Assembly: GCF_009739465.1 (NCBI RefSeq)
Contig: NZ_WHOM01000061.1
Coordinates: forward strand, 158,716-222,715
Reading direction: 5' to 3'
From: Streptomyces apocyni
GTDB lineage: Bacteria > Actinomycetota > Actinomycetes > Streptomycetales > Streptomycetaceae
Length of the DNA stretch: 64,000 nt
Positions 25,038 to 32,806 of this stretch are shown piece after piece. Both the position numbers and the translations under genes were made by a program. The notes below the pieces were generated by a model. That model was not told the DNA's origin. It did not search any database and was given only the letters and a program-made list of their open reading frames with translations. The first letter of the stretch is position 1; every line of letters starts with the position of its first letter.

Positions 25038-25127
25038 GTGAAGCACGGGACGGTGAAGGACGGGACGGTGAAGGACGGGACGGTAAGGCACTGGGGCGAG
25101 GCACTGGACGGTGAGGCACTGGACGGT
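25038..25127. repeat. two blocks of 15-bp tandem repeats between kdpD and kdpE
   Basis: Block 1 has three units of GTGAAGGACGGGACG type at 25038-25052, 25053-25067 and 25068-25082. Block 2 has two units of GAGGCACTGGACGGT at 25098-25112 and 25113-25127. It lies in the intercistronic gap of the kdpDE operon. Confidence 0.8.
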
Positions 25128-25142
25128 GATCACGGCATCAGG

Positions 25143-27686
25143 TCATGAGGTGACCTGCGCGGGGAGATCGGGCCGGGCGGTCGGGTGCCCGGCCACGGCG
25201 GGCAGGGTGAGGACCATCGTGAGGCCACCGCCGGGAGTGTCCTCGGCGTTCAGCGTGCCGCGCATGGACTCCACGAAGCCCCGGGCGACCGCGAGCCCCA
25301 GGCCCACCCCGGCGCCCCGCGGGGCGTCACCGTAGCGCTGGAAGGGCTCGAAGATGTGTTCCTTGCCGTCGTCCGGGACGCCGGGGCCACGGTCCACGAC
25401 CCGGACCTCGACGCGGTCGCCGAGTGCGCTGGCGGCGACCGTGACGGGGATGCCGTCCGGGCTGTACTTGACGGCGTTCTCGACGACGTTGGCGACGGCC
25501 CGCTCCAGCAGGCCCTTGTCGACCGCGACCATCGGGAGCGTCTCGGGGACGTCCAGCTCCACGCTGTCGTCCGGTACGCCGCCGAGCGCCATCGGGACGA
25601 CCTCGTCCAGGTCGATCTCGCGGATCAGCGGGTTGACGGTGCCGGTCTGCAGCCGTGACATGTCCAGGAGGTTGCCGACCAGGTGGTTCAGCCGGTCCGC
25701 GCCGTCCTCGATGCCCGCGAGCAGATCGGCCTCGTCCCGCGCGGACCAGGCCACGTCGTCGGAGCGCAGCGAACTGACCGCCACCTTGATCGCCGCCAGC
25801 GGAGTGCGCAGGTCATGGCTGACGGCGGCGAGCAGGGCGGTACGGATGCGGTTGCCCTCGGCGAGCGCACGGGCCTGCTGGGCCTCGCTCTGCAGCCGCT
25901 GGCGGTCCAGGACGACCGCGGCCTGGGCGGCGAAGGCGCCGAGCACCCTGCGGTCCTCGGCGGGCAGTACGCGGCCGGAGAGGGCGAGCGCCATGTGGTC
26001 GCCGACCGGCATGTCCACATCCGCGTCCTCGGGGCGGTCCAGCTGCCGGGTGCCGACGCTGCCCGCGCACACCCACGGCTCGACGTCGCTCACGCGCTCC
26101 AGAAGGGCGACGGACTCCATGGCGAAGGTCTCGCGGACCCGCTCCAGGAGGGCGTCCAGAGTGGTCTCACCGCGCAGCACGCTCCCGGCGAGGAAGGAGA
26201 GGATCTCGGACTCGGCCCGGAGCCGGGCGGCCTGCTGGGTGCGCCGGGCCGCGAGGTCCACCACCGACGCCACCGCGACCGCGACGCCGACGAACACCAG
26301 GATGGAGACGATGTTCCTGGGAGCGGAGACCAGGAACTCGCGCTGGGGCTCGGTGAAGTAGTAATTCAGCAGCATTGACCCGGCCACGGCCGACGCCAGC
26401 GCCGGGCGCAGTCCGCCGAGCATCGCGGCGGCCACGGTCAGCGCCAGGAACAGCAGCATGTAGTTGGCCAGGCCGAGATCACCGATCAGGTGGATCAGCA
26501 GCAGGGTGAGCAGAACCGGCCCACCGACGCCCACCACCCAGCCCGAGGCGGTCCGGGAACGGCCCAGTCGGGCCCCGCGGGCCACCGGCAGCCCGCGGCC
26601 CTTGCCGACCGCGTCGTGCGTGACGATGTGCACGTCGAGGTCGGGGCCGGACTCGCGGGCGACGGTCGCCCCGACTCCGGGCCCGAAGATGTACTGCCAG
26701 GACGTGCGGCGGCTGGAGCCGAGCACGATCTGGGTGGCGTTGACGCCGCGGGCGAACTCCAGCAGGGAGCGGGGTATGTCGTCGCCGATGACGTGGTGGA
26801 AGGTGCCGCCGAGGTCCTCGACGAGAGTGCGCTGGACGGCCAGTTCCTTGGGCGAGGCGGCGGTGAGTCCGTCGCTGCGGGCGATGTAGACGGCGAGGAT
26901 CTCGCTGCCGGAGCCCTTGGCGCCCATCCGGGCCGCGCGCCGGATCAGCGTCCGGCCTTCGGCGCCACCGGTCAGCCCGACGACGATGCGCTCGCGGGCC
27001 TGCCAGGTGGAGCGGATGTTGTGCTCACCGCGGTACTGCTGGAGGTACTCGTCGACCCGGTCCGCGACCCACAGAAGGGCCAGCTCGCGCAGCGCGGTGA
27101 GGTTGCCCGGGCGGAAGTAGTTGGACAGGGCCGCGTCGACCTCGTCGGGCTGGTAGATGTTGCCGTGCGCCATACGGCGGCGCAGCGCCTGGGGCGACAT
27201 GTCGACCAGCTCGATCTGGTCAGCGCGGCGGACGACCTCGTCGGGGACGGTCTCCCGCTGCCGTACCCCGGTGATCGACTCGACGACGTCGGCGAGCGAC
27301 TCCAGATGCTGGATGTTGACCGTGGATATGACGTCGATCCCGGCGGCGAGCAGTTCCTCGACGTCCTGCCAGCGCTTGGCGTTGCGCGAGCCGGGGACGT
27401 TGGTGTGGGCGATCTCGTCGACGAGCGCGACCTTGGGGTGGCGGGCGAGCACGGCGTCGACGTCCATCTCGGTGTGGCTGACGCCTCGGTGCTCCAGGTG
27501 GTGCCGCCGTACCTGCTCGAGGCCGTGCAGCAGCACCTCGGTACGTGGCCGGTCGTGGTGCTCCACGAAGGCGACCACGCAGTCGGTGCCGCGTTCTACC
27601 CTGCGGTGGGCCTCGGAGAGCATCGCGTACGTCTTGCCGACGCCAGGTGCCGCTCCGACGTATATCCGTAGCTTGCCGCGTCCCAT
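25143..27686 (-). CDS. kdpD: KdpD sensor histidine kinase
   Basis: This encodes 847 residues, close to the usual 850-900. In order: the KdpD domain with Walker A-like site (VGAAPGVGKTYAML, residues about 10-23); a universal-stress-protein domain (ERIVVGLTGG to QIVLGSSRRTSW) that in family members binds nucleotides; four membrane helices at about 390-490; a GAF-like domain; a HisKA domain with the phosphorylated His in AVSHDLRTPLAAIKV; and an ATPase domain (NVVENAVKYSP, GAGVGLGLAVARGF). It senses K+ limitation and turgor with KdpE. The kdpFABC genes are not in the window, so the target operon is elsewhere or lost. Confidence 0.96.
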   Translation of the reverse strand: MGRGKLRIYVGAAPGVGKTYAMLSEAHRRVERGTDCVVAFVEHHDRPRTEVLLHGLEQVRRHHLEHRGVSHTEMDVDAVLARHPKVALVDEIAHTNVPGSRNAKRWQDVEELLAAGIDVISTVNIQHLESLADVVESITGVRQRETVPDEVVRRADQIELVDMSPQALRRRMAHGNIYQPDEVDAALSNYFRPGNLTALRELALLWVADRVDEYLQQYRGEHNIRSTWQARERIVVGLTGGAEGRTLIRRAARMGAKGSGSEILAVYIARSDGLTAASPKELAVQRTLVEDLGGTFHHVIGDDIPRSLLEFARGVNATQIVLGSSRRTSWQYIFGPGVGATVARESGPDLDVHIVTHDAVGKGRGLPVARGARLGRSRTASGWVVGVGGPVLLTLLLIHLIGDLGLANYMLLFLALTVAAAMLGGLRPALASAVAGSMLLNYYFTEPQREFLVSAPRNIVSILVFVGVAVAVASVVDLAARRTQQAARLRAESEILSFLAGSVLRGETTLDALLERVRETFAMESVALLERVSDVEPWVCAGSVGTRQLDRPEDADVDMPVGDHMALALSGRVLPAEDRRVLGAFAAQAAVVLDRQRLQSEAQQARALAEGNRIRTALLAAVSHDLRTPLAAIKVAVSSLRSDDVAWSARDEADLLAGIEDGADRLNHLVGNLLDMSRLQTGTVNPLIREIDLDEVVPMALGGVPDDSVELDVPETLPMVAVDKGLLERAVANVVENAVKYSPDGIPVTVAASALGDRVEVRVVDRGPGVPDDGKEHIFEPFQRYGDAPRGAGVGLGLAVARGFVESMRGTLNAEDTPGGGLTMVLTLPAVAGHPTARPDLPAQVTS

Positions 27687-27807
27687 GGCCTCATTGTCGT
27701 CCAGGTCATCCCCGCCGCGTACGCGACGCCTGCCTCCGCGAACCTACCGCTGCCAACGCGACGAAACGGACAGTGGGGCTGTCCTTGACGCAATGCTGAT
27801 GGGCCCG

Positions 27808-28554
27808 CTACGCGCTCCCGTCGTCCTCGACGATGTGCCCGTCGCGCAGCTCCAGCACCCGGTCCGCCAGGTCGAGCAGCCCCGCGTCGTGGGTGGCGAC
27901 CAGTGCCGTGACGCCCTCGCTGCGGACGACGGCGCGCAGCAGCTCCATCACCGCCTTGCCGGTCTCCGCGTCGAGCTGTCCGGTGGGTTCGTCGGCGATC
28001 AGGAGGACCGGCCGGTTGGCCAGGGCGCGGGCGATGGCGACCCGCTGCTGCTGGCCGCCGGAGAGTTCGCCGGGGCGCTGCGCGGCGTGCTCGGCGAGCC
28101 CCACCAGGGAGAGCAGCAGTGCGACGCGCTCCTCGCGTTCACCGGGGTCGGCTTTGCGCAGGCGCATCGGTACGCCGATGTTCTCCGCCGCGGACAGGAT
28201 GGGGATCAGTCCGAAGGACTGGAAGATAAAGCCGACACGGTCGCGGCGCAGTGCGAGCAGACCGTCCTCGCCGAGCCCGGCGAGGTCCGTGCCGTCGACG
28301 GTGATCTGCCCACGGTCTGGTGTGTCGAGCCCGCCGACGAGGTTGAGCAGGGTCGTCTTGCCCGATCCGGAGCGGCCCTTGAGGGCGACGAGCTCGCCGC
28401 GCGGTACGGCGAACGAGACGCCCCGCAGCGCGTGCACGGCGGTGGCTCCGGTGCCGAACGAGCGGTGCAGGTTCTCGACCCGCACCATGGCGTCGCCGTA
28501 CGGGCTCGGCGCCAGCGCCGTGCCGCCGCGCTCGCTGGTGTGGTCTTCGGTCAT
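27808..28554 (-). CDS. orphan ABC transporter ATPase, LolD/MacB type
   Basis: This encodes 248 residues. Walker A GRSGSGKTT, signature LSGGQQQRVAIARAL, Walker B LLIADEPTGQLD and H-loop VATHDAG are complete. Spacing and FIFQSFGLIPILSAAENI are typical of the MacB/LolD/FtsE group, which normally pairs with an FtsX-like permease. No permease gene is adjacent: the next gene downstream is kdpD and the next upstream is DUF3710. The ATPase would have to work with a permease encoded elsewhere, or its partner has been lost. Confidence 0.92.
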   Translation of the reverse strand: MTEDHTSERGGTALAPSPYGDAMVRVENLHRSFGTGATAVHALRGVSFAVPRGELVALKGRSGSGKTTLLNLVGGLDTPDRGQITVDGTDLAGLGEDGLLALRRDRVGFIFQSFGLIPILSAAENIGVPMRLRKADPGEREERVALLLSLVGLAEHAAQRPGELSGGQQQRVAIARALANRPVLLIADEPTGQLDAETGKAVMELLRAVVRSEGVTALVATHDAGLLDLADRVLELRDGHIVEDDGSA

Positions 28555-28666
28555 GCGCTACTCCCCCGTAAACCCCTGTACGTCGCATGTAGCGCGCCAG
28601 TATTGCCGTACGCGGCGGTGCCGGGCAATGGTCGCGGGGCAGCGGGCTGCCGGAGGCCGGAAAAGG

Positions 28667-28707
28667 CCGGTGGCCCGTACACCCACGGGGGATGTACGGG
28701 CCACCGG
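28667..28707 (-). terminator. terminator of the dut-DUF3710 operon
   Basis: A perfect 14-bp stem (CCGGTGGCCCGTAC, 28667-28680, with 28694-28707) and a 13-base loop lie just past the DUF3710 stop on the minus strand. A short CCTTTTCC follows on that strand. Confidence 0.8.
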
Positions 28708-28722
28708 TCTGCTTTCGGGGGC

Positions 28723-29505
28723 TCAGCGCACCTCGGTGATCTCCGGGCCGCGCGCGAGCTGCCCCATCCCACCGGCGAAGCGCGAGCCTTCCTGCTCCTG
28801 GGGCTCCTGCGGCTGGACGCCCTCGGCCACCATCTGGGCGTCGTCCGGCAGCTTGAGGACGATGGGATCGCGCGGGGCCATCGGCGAATCGCCGCGGACC
28901 ACTACGGTGTCCCGGAAGATGCTCTCCAGCAGACCCGCGGCCTCGGGCTGTACCGCGCCCTGGCCGGAGATCACGCCGCGCAGGAACCAGCGCGGCCCGT
29001 CGCAGCCGATGAAGCGGACCACCTGCATACCGCCCGTGCCGTCCGGCAGCTGCACCGGGACCTGGGCGCGCAGCTCCCAGCCCAGCGGGCCTTCCAGCTC
29101 GTCGATGACCCCGCCCTGCTGGGTGATGCCGGAGGCGATCTCCTCGCGGACCTCACCCCAGATGCCTTCCCGCTTCGGCGCGGCGAAGGCCTGCAGCTGG
29201 ACGGCGCTGTCGCGCAGGACGACGGTCGCCGCGACGATCGCGTCGCCCGCGACCTCCACGCGCAGCTCCATGCCCTCGACTCCCGGCACGAAGATGCCGC
29301 CGAGGTCCACGCGGCCCTCGCCGGGCTCACGGACCTCTGAGGCGTCCCAGGGGCCGTCGGGACGGGGTGCGGGCGGCAGGCTGACGCGCTGCGACGCGGA
29401 CTCGCCCGCCGTGTCTGCCGTGTCCTCAGGGTCGGTGCCCTCGACGACCTGCTCGGCCTCGCCGGCCGCGTCGTCGGCGGCACCCTTCTTACGACGTCCG
29501 AACAC
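28723..29505 (-). CDS. DUF3710 protein
   Basis: This encodes 260 residues from GTG at 29505 (GGAAGGA 6 bases upstream). The N-terminus is basic (FGRRKKG) and is followed by an acidic disordered stretch of 40 residues. The conserved domain runs from RVDLGGIFVPGVEGMELRVE to GCDGPRWFLRGVISG. It is an actinobacterial family of unknown function, almost always downstream of dut. The start lies one base after the dut stop, indicating translational coupling. A strong hairpin ends the operon. Confidence 0.93.
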   Translation of the reverse strand: MFGRRKKGAADDAAGEAEQVVEGTDPEDTADTAGESASQRVSLPPAPRPDGPWDASEVREPGEGRVDLGGIFVPGVEGMELRVEVAGDAIVAATVVLRDSAVQLQAFAAPKREGIWGEVREEIASGITQQGGVIDELEGPLGWELRAQVPVQLPDGTGGMQVVRFIGCDGPRWFLRGVISGQGAVQPEAAGLLESIFRDTVVVRGDSPMAPRDPIVLKLPDDAQMVAEGVQPQEPQEQEGSRFAGGMGQLARGPEITEVR

Positions 29506-29506
29506 G

Positions 29507-30031
29507 TCACTGTCCTTCCCGGTCGCATGCGACCGAAGCGTATTGGTTCCCGCCGTGCGGACCGCCCGCTGTGCCGTCCACGGCGGCATGGCCACCGGTG
29601 GACCCGAAGCCCCCCTCGGCCCGTACCGAGTCGGGAAGTTCCGCGACCTCGTGGAAGCGCACCTTCTCGACCTGTTGGACGACCAGTTGGGCGATCCGGT
29701 CGAAGCGCTCGAACCGCACCGTGTCGCGCGGATCGAGATTCACCACGATCACCTTGATCTCCCCACGGTACCCGGCATCCACCGTCCCTGGGGCATTCAC
29801 GAGGGCGACACCGCAGCGGGCGGCGAGGCCGGAACGCGGGTGTACGAAGGCCGCGTACCCCTCAGGGAGCGCGAAGGCGACCCCGGTGGGCAGCACCACG
29901 CGTTCGCCCGGAGCCAGCGCGCAGGCCTCGGTGGTGCGCAGGTCGGCTCCGGCGTCGCCGGGGTGCGCGTACTCCGGAAGCGGTACGTCCGGATCGAGGC
30001 GGCGGATCTGTACGGCGAGTGGCTCTCGCAT
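29507..30031 (-). CDS. dut: dUTP pyrophosphatase (dUTPase)
   Basis: This encodes 174 residues from ATG at 30031. All five trimeric dUTPase motifs are present: DAGADLRTTE, VHPRSGLAAR, GTVDAGYRGEI with catalytic Asp and Tyr, RIAQLVV, and the P-loop-like C-terminal arm GGFGSTGGH. It hydrolyses dUTP to dUMP and PPi, keeping uracil out of DNA. The C-terminal extension after the arm is about 25 residues. The ATG shares a base with the stop of the upstream thioesterase gene (TGATG), giving a coupled thioesterase-dut-DUF3710 operon. Confidence 0.97.
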   Translation of the reverse strand: MREPLAVQIRRLDPDVPLPEYAHPGDAGADLRTTEACALAPGERVVLPTGVAFALPEGYAAFVHPRSGLAARCGVALVNAPGTVDAGYRGEIKVIVVNLDPRDTVRFERFDRIAQLVVQQVEKVRFHEVAELPDSVRAEGGFGSTGGHAAVDGTAGGPHGGNQYASVACDREGQ

Positions 30032-30612
30032 CACGGGTTCACCTCGAAGGCCCGGGCTCGCCTGAGCTGGTCCGGGTCGCTCATCGCGGCCTGGATCTCG
30101 GCCGGACGGCCGTTGTCGATGAAGTGGTCGACCTTGACCTCGATGAAGAGGCCGTCGGCCCGGACCGCGACGGGGCCTTCGGGGCCGCCGATCCGCCCGG
30201 TGGCCGTGGAGTAGATCTTGCGTCCGGCGACTGCGGTGACCTGGGCCTCCAGGTACAGCACGGTGTCCACCGGGACGGGCCGTACGAAGTCGGTCTCCAG
30301 CCGTCCGGTGACCGCGATGACGCGCAGCAGCCAGTTCAGCGAGCCCAGCGTCTCGTCCAGGGCGGTGGTCAGTACGCCGCCGTGCGCCAGGCCCGGCGCG
30401 CCCTGGTGCTCGGGCTTGACCGTGAACTCCGCGGTGATGGCCACGCCATCGGCGGCCCGCGCCGCGAGGTGCAGTCCGTGCGGCTGGCCGCCGCCGCAGC
30501 CGAAGCAGTGCTCGTAGTGCGCGCCGAGGAGCTCGCCGGGCGCCGGGGCGTCCGGGTGCCGCTCCGGCGCCACGGCGTCGTCCGGGGGTGTCAACGATGT
30601 TCGTCCACTCAC
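30031..30612 (-). CDS. PaaI-type hotdog-fold thioesterase
   Basis: This encodes 193 residues from GTG at 30612. The hotdog domain is in the C-terminal two thirds, with GLAHGGVLTTALDETLGSLN carrying the catalytic acidic residue, and KVDHFIDNGRPAEI near the end. A conserved ELLGAHYEHCFGCGGGQPHG precedes the domain. It probably hydrolyses an acyl-CoA; substrate unknown. It is the first gene of the dut operon and is divergent from DUF3093 (58 bases). A longer frame upstream overlaps the divergent gene and is not supported. Confidence 0.9.
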   Translation of the reverse strand: MSGRTSLTPPDDAVAPERHPDAPAPGELLGAHYEHCFGCGGGQPHGLHLAARAADGVAITAEFTVKPEHQGAPGLAHGGVLTTALDETLGSLNWLLRVIAVTGRLETDFVRPVPVDTVLYLEAQVTAVAGRKIYSTATGRIGGPEGPVAVRADGLFIEVKVDHFIDNGRPAEIQAAMSDPDQLRRARAFEVNP

Positions 30613-30670
30613 AGCCGCAGACCCTACCTGCGTGGCCCCCTGCCTGAAGCACCGTGCCAAGCTGGGCGCT

Positions 30671-31129
30671 ATGCAGTCCTCAGCCCAGCTCTTCGAAGAA
30701 CGCCTCACGGCACCCGGTTCCTGGTGGGTCATCTCGGCCCTGATCGGGGTCGCGGGCGGCCTGATGCTGCTGCCGCTCGGTCCGCTGCCGATGCTCGGCG
30801 GCCTGATCGGCGGTGGGGCGCTGGCGGCCGTCGCGGTGAGCTCGTACGGCTCGGCGCGGGTGCGGGTGGTGGCGGGTTCGCTGGTCGCGGGGGACGCCAG
30901 GGTTCCGGTGGCGGCCCTGGGCGAGGCCGAGGTGCTCGACCCGGACGAGGCGCGCGCCTGGCGCACCCGCAAGGCCGATCCGCGCGCCTACATGCTGCTG
31001 CGCGCCTACATCCCTACGGCAGTGCGCGTAGAGGTCACCGATCCCTCGGACCCGACGCCGTACGTCTATGTGTCGACCCGCGATCCGCAGGGCCTGGCAG
31101 CGGCCCTGAACGCGGCTCGGACGGCCTGA
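30671..31129 (+). CDS. DUF3093 membrane protein
   Basis: This encodes 152 residues from ATG at 30671. Two membrane helices lie near residues 15-55 (WWVISALIGVAGGLMLLPLG and LGGLIGGGALAAVAVS). They are followed by a small soluble domain ending ADPRAYMLLRAYIPTAVRVE then DPTPYVYVSTRDP, the conserved part of DUF3093. This domain resembles a PH-like fold; function unknown. It is divergently transcribed from the thioesterase-dut operon, as in other Streptomyces. Confidence 0.92.
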   Translation: MQSSAQLFEERLTAPGSWWVISALIGVAGGLMLLPLGPLPMLGGLIGGGALAAVAVSSYGSARVRVVAGSLVAGDARVPVAALGEAEVLDPDEARAWRTRKADPRAYMLLRAYIPTAVRVEVTDPSDPTPYVYVSTRDPQGLAAALNAARTA

Positions 31130-31187
31130 CCGAACCGAGCCACCACCCGACCACCGCCCGGGGCTCCTCAGGGGCTCGCAGGGCGCT

Positions 31188-32105
31188 TCAGGGGCCTTCG
31201 GTGGGCTGCTGCGGGTCCTGCCTGGAGTCCCGCGAGTCCTGGGAGTCATGGGAGCCCTGGGATTCCTGCGGGGAATCCGCTGGCGGCTCCAGGGGCGCCA
31301 GCTCCGGCAAGGCGTCCCACGGCACCTGTGCCTGGCGCAGGTCCGCGCGGATGCGCTCCGCGAGTTTCTTGGTGTCGCGGCGGTTCATCAGGGCGCCGAC
31401 GACCGCGCCCACCAGGAACGGCATCAGGTTCGGCAGATTTCTGACCGTGCGCTTCATGACCTGCTGTCGCAGCTCGCGCTTCGTGTGGGTGCCGAGCGCC
31501 GCTCCGATGGACGCCGTCTTGGCCACGTCGATCCCGCGCTCGTGGGTCCAGGACGTCAGATACGCGGTGGAGCGCTGGGCGAGGGTGCCCTCCGGGCGTA
31601 GCCCGTAGACCTCGCGGAGCTCTGCGATGAGCTTGAGTTCGATCGCGGCGACGCCCGTGATCTCCGCTGCCAGCTCCGCGGGCATCGCGGGTGGTACGGG
31701 CAGTGCCGCGGCCACGCCCACCCCCGCGCCGACGGTAGAGGAGGCATGGCAGGCGCCGGCCACCAGTCGGTCGGCGATCTGCTCGGGCCCCAGGCCCGGA
31801 AACTGCTGTCGCAGGGTGCTGAGATCGCGCACCGGGACGCGCGGTGCGAGGTCCATGATCCGGTCCGCGATCTGGCCGAGCCCGGCCTTCGCGCTGAGAC
31901 CACCTCTGCGTACGCCTTTGCGTACGCCGTCCTTGGCTGTTGCCAGTCGGCCGGGCTTGGTCGTGGAGCTGTTCCCGCCGTGCGCATCGTCCGCTGGTTC
32001 GAGCGAGGCCTGGCGGCCTCGCTCACCGTCACGGACGCCGTCGCACGGGGTAGTGCCCGCCGCCTTGCGGAAGCGTCTCTTCCGGGGCAGCGCCGACCCT
32101 GTCAC
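31188..32105 (-). CDS. EcsC-like hypothetical protein
   Basis: This encodes 305 residues from GTG at 32105. A basic, low-complexity N-terminus (about 75 residues) precedes a helical domain. It contains DRLVAGACHASSTVGAGVGV, PAELAAEITGVAAIELKLIA, ELREVYG and VGAVVGALMNRRDT, a pattern reminiscent of EcsC proteins with membrane-active helices. The C-terminus is acidic with SQD/SRD repeats. The assignment is tentative. The gene lies 12 bases after DUF4193 and is convergent with DUF3093. Confidence 0.65.
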   Translation of the reverse strand: MTGSALPRKRRFRKAAGTTPCDGVRDGERGRQASLEPADDAHGGNSSTTKPGRLATAKDGVRKGVRRGGLSAKAGLGQIADRIMDLAPRVPVRDLSTLRQQFPGLGPEQIADRLVAGACHASSTVGAGVGVAAALPVPPAMPAELAAEITGVAAIELKLIAELREVYGLRPEGTLAQRSTAYLTSWTHERGIDVAKTASIGAALGTHTKRELRQQVMKRTVRNLPNLMPFLVGAVVGALMNRRDTKKLAERIRADLRQAQVPWDALPELAPLEPPADSPQESQGSHDSQDSRDSRQDPQQPTEGP

Positions 32106-32117
32106 GGCCGACCGGCC

Positions 32118-32414
32118 TCAGTCGCAGTCGCGGCAGATGGGCTGACCGTTCTTCTCCCGCGCCAGCTGCGACCTGTGGTGTACCAGGAAGCAGCTCATGC
32201 AGGTGAACTCGTCCTGCTGCTTGGGGAGCACCCTGACGGCGAGCTCCTCATTCGACAGGTCAGCGCCGGGCAGCTCAAGGCCTTCCGCGGCCTCGAACTC
32301 GTCGACGTCGACGGTCGACGTCGACTTGTCATTCCTCCGCGCCTTGAGTTCTTCGATGCTGTCCTCATTGAGGTCGTCATCGGTCTTACGTGGGGTGTCG
32401 TAATCCGTTGCCAT
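32118..32414 (-). CDS. DUF4193 small zinc-ribbon-like protein
   Basis: This encodes 98 residues from ATG at 32414. The N-terminal half is acidic (DDDLNEDSIEELKARR). The C-terminal half carries FTCMSCFLVHHRSQLA and PICRDCD, two CxxC pairs that should bind zinc. It is a highly conserved actinobacterial family (DUF4193) of unknown function, abundant in vegetative cells and often co-located with dut and DUF3093. The long upstream gap (about 390 bases) holds its promoter. Confidence 0.94.
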   Translation of the reverse strand: MATDYDTPRKTDDDLNEDSIEELKARRNDKSTSTVDVDEFEAAEGLELPGADLSNEELAVRVLPKQQDEFTCMSCFLVHHRSQLAREKNGQPICRDCD

Positions 32415-32806
32415 GTCGCTCTCCCCCTCCGGGTGTCTGCGGTGTCTCCAGCGCACGTAACGCGTGAGAGGCCGGACTTGTGCCCGACCCGAGGCGGAGA
32501 TTTTGCCTCACATCAAGGTCTGTTACTCAATCGACACCCAACCGCACCCCTGAAGAGGTGATCGCGTTGGATGGCGATGGGGACCGTACACGGTCCGAAA
32601 ACGCAGTTCACGGGCGCCACCCCGTGTACTTCCCGTGATCAAGACCCCCCAAAACCCGGATTTTCCCGGCTTTCTGGGGACCTTCACGATCACAGAGAGT
32701 AGATGGCTGAAAATTCGCCTTTGTGATCGATCCCACACGGATCTTTGGGGAGCAGGTCCCGAAAATTCCGCTAAAAGCGAACTTGAGGCGAATCGGCAGA
32801 AGCATC
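32415..32806. promoter_or_regulatory. regulatory gap upstream of DUF4193 with several inverted repeats
   Basis: It holds no gene. Three dyads are visible: GGACCGT/ACGGTCC with a 2-base spacer (32581-32596), TCACGGG/CCCGTGA (32608-32638) and GATCACA/TGTGATC (32688-32728). The stretch 32640-32790 is clearly more AT-rich than its surroundings, as expected for a promoter region. Confidence 0.5.

Noticed and set aside
27157..30214. Two long overlapping plus-strand open frames across kdpD, the ABC ATPase, DUF3710 and dut
   Set aside because: They cross several real minus-strand genes and a terminator, and have no family features.
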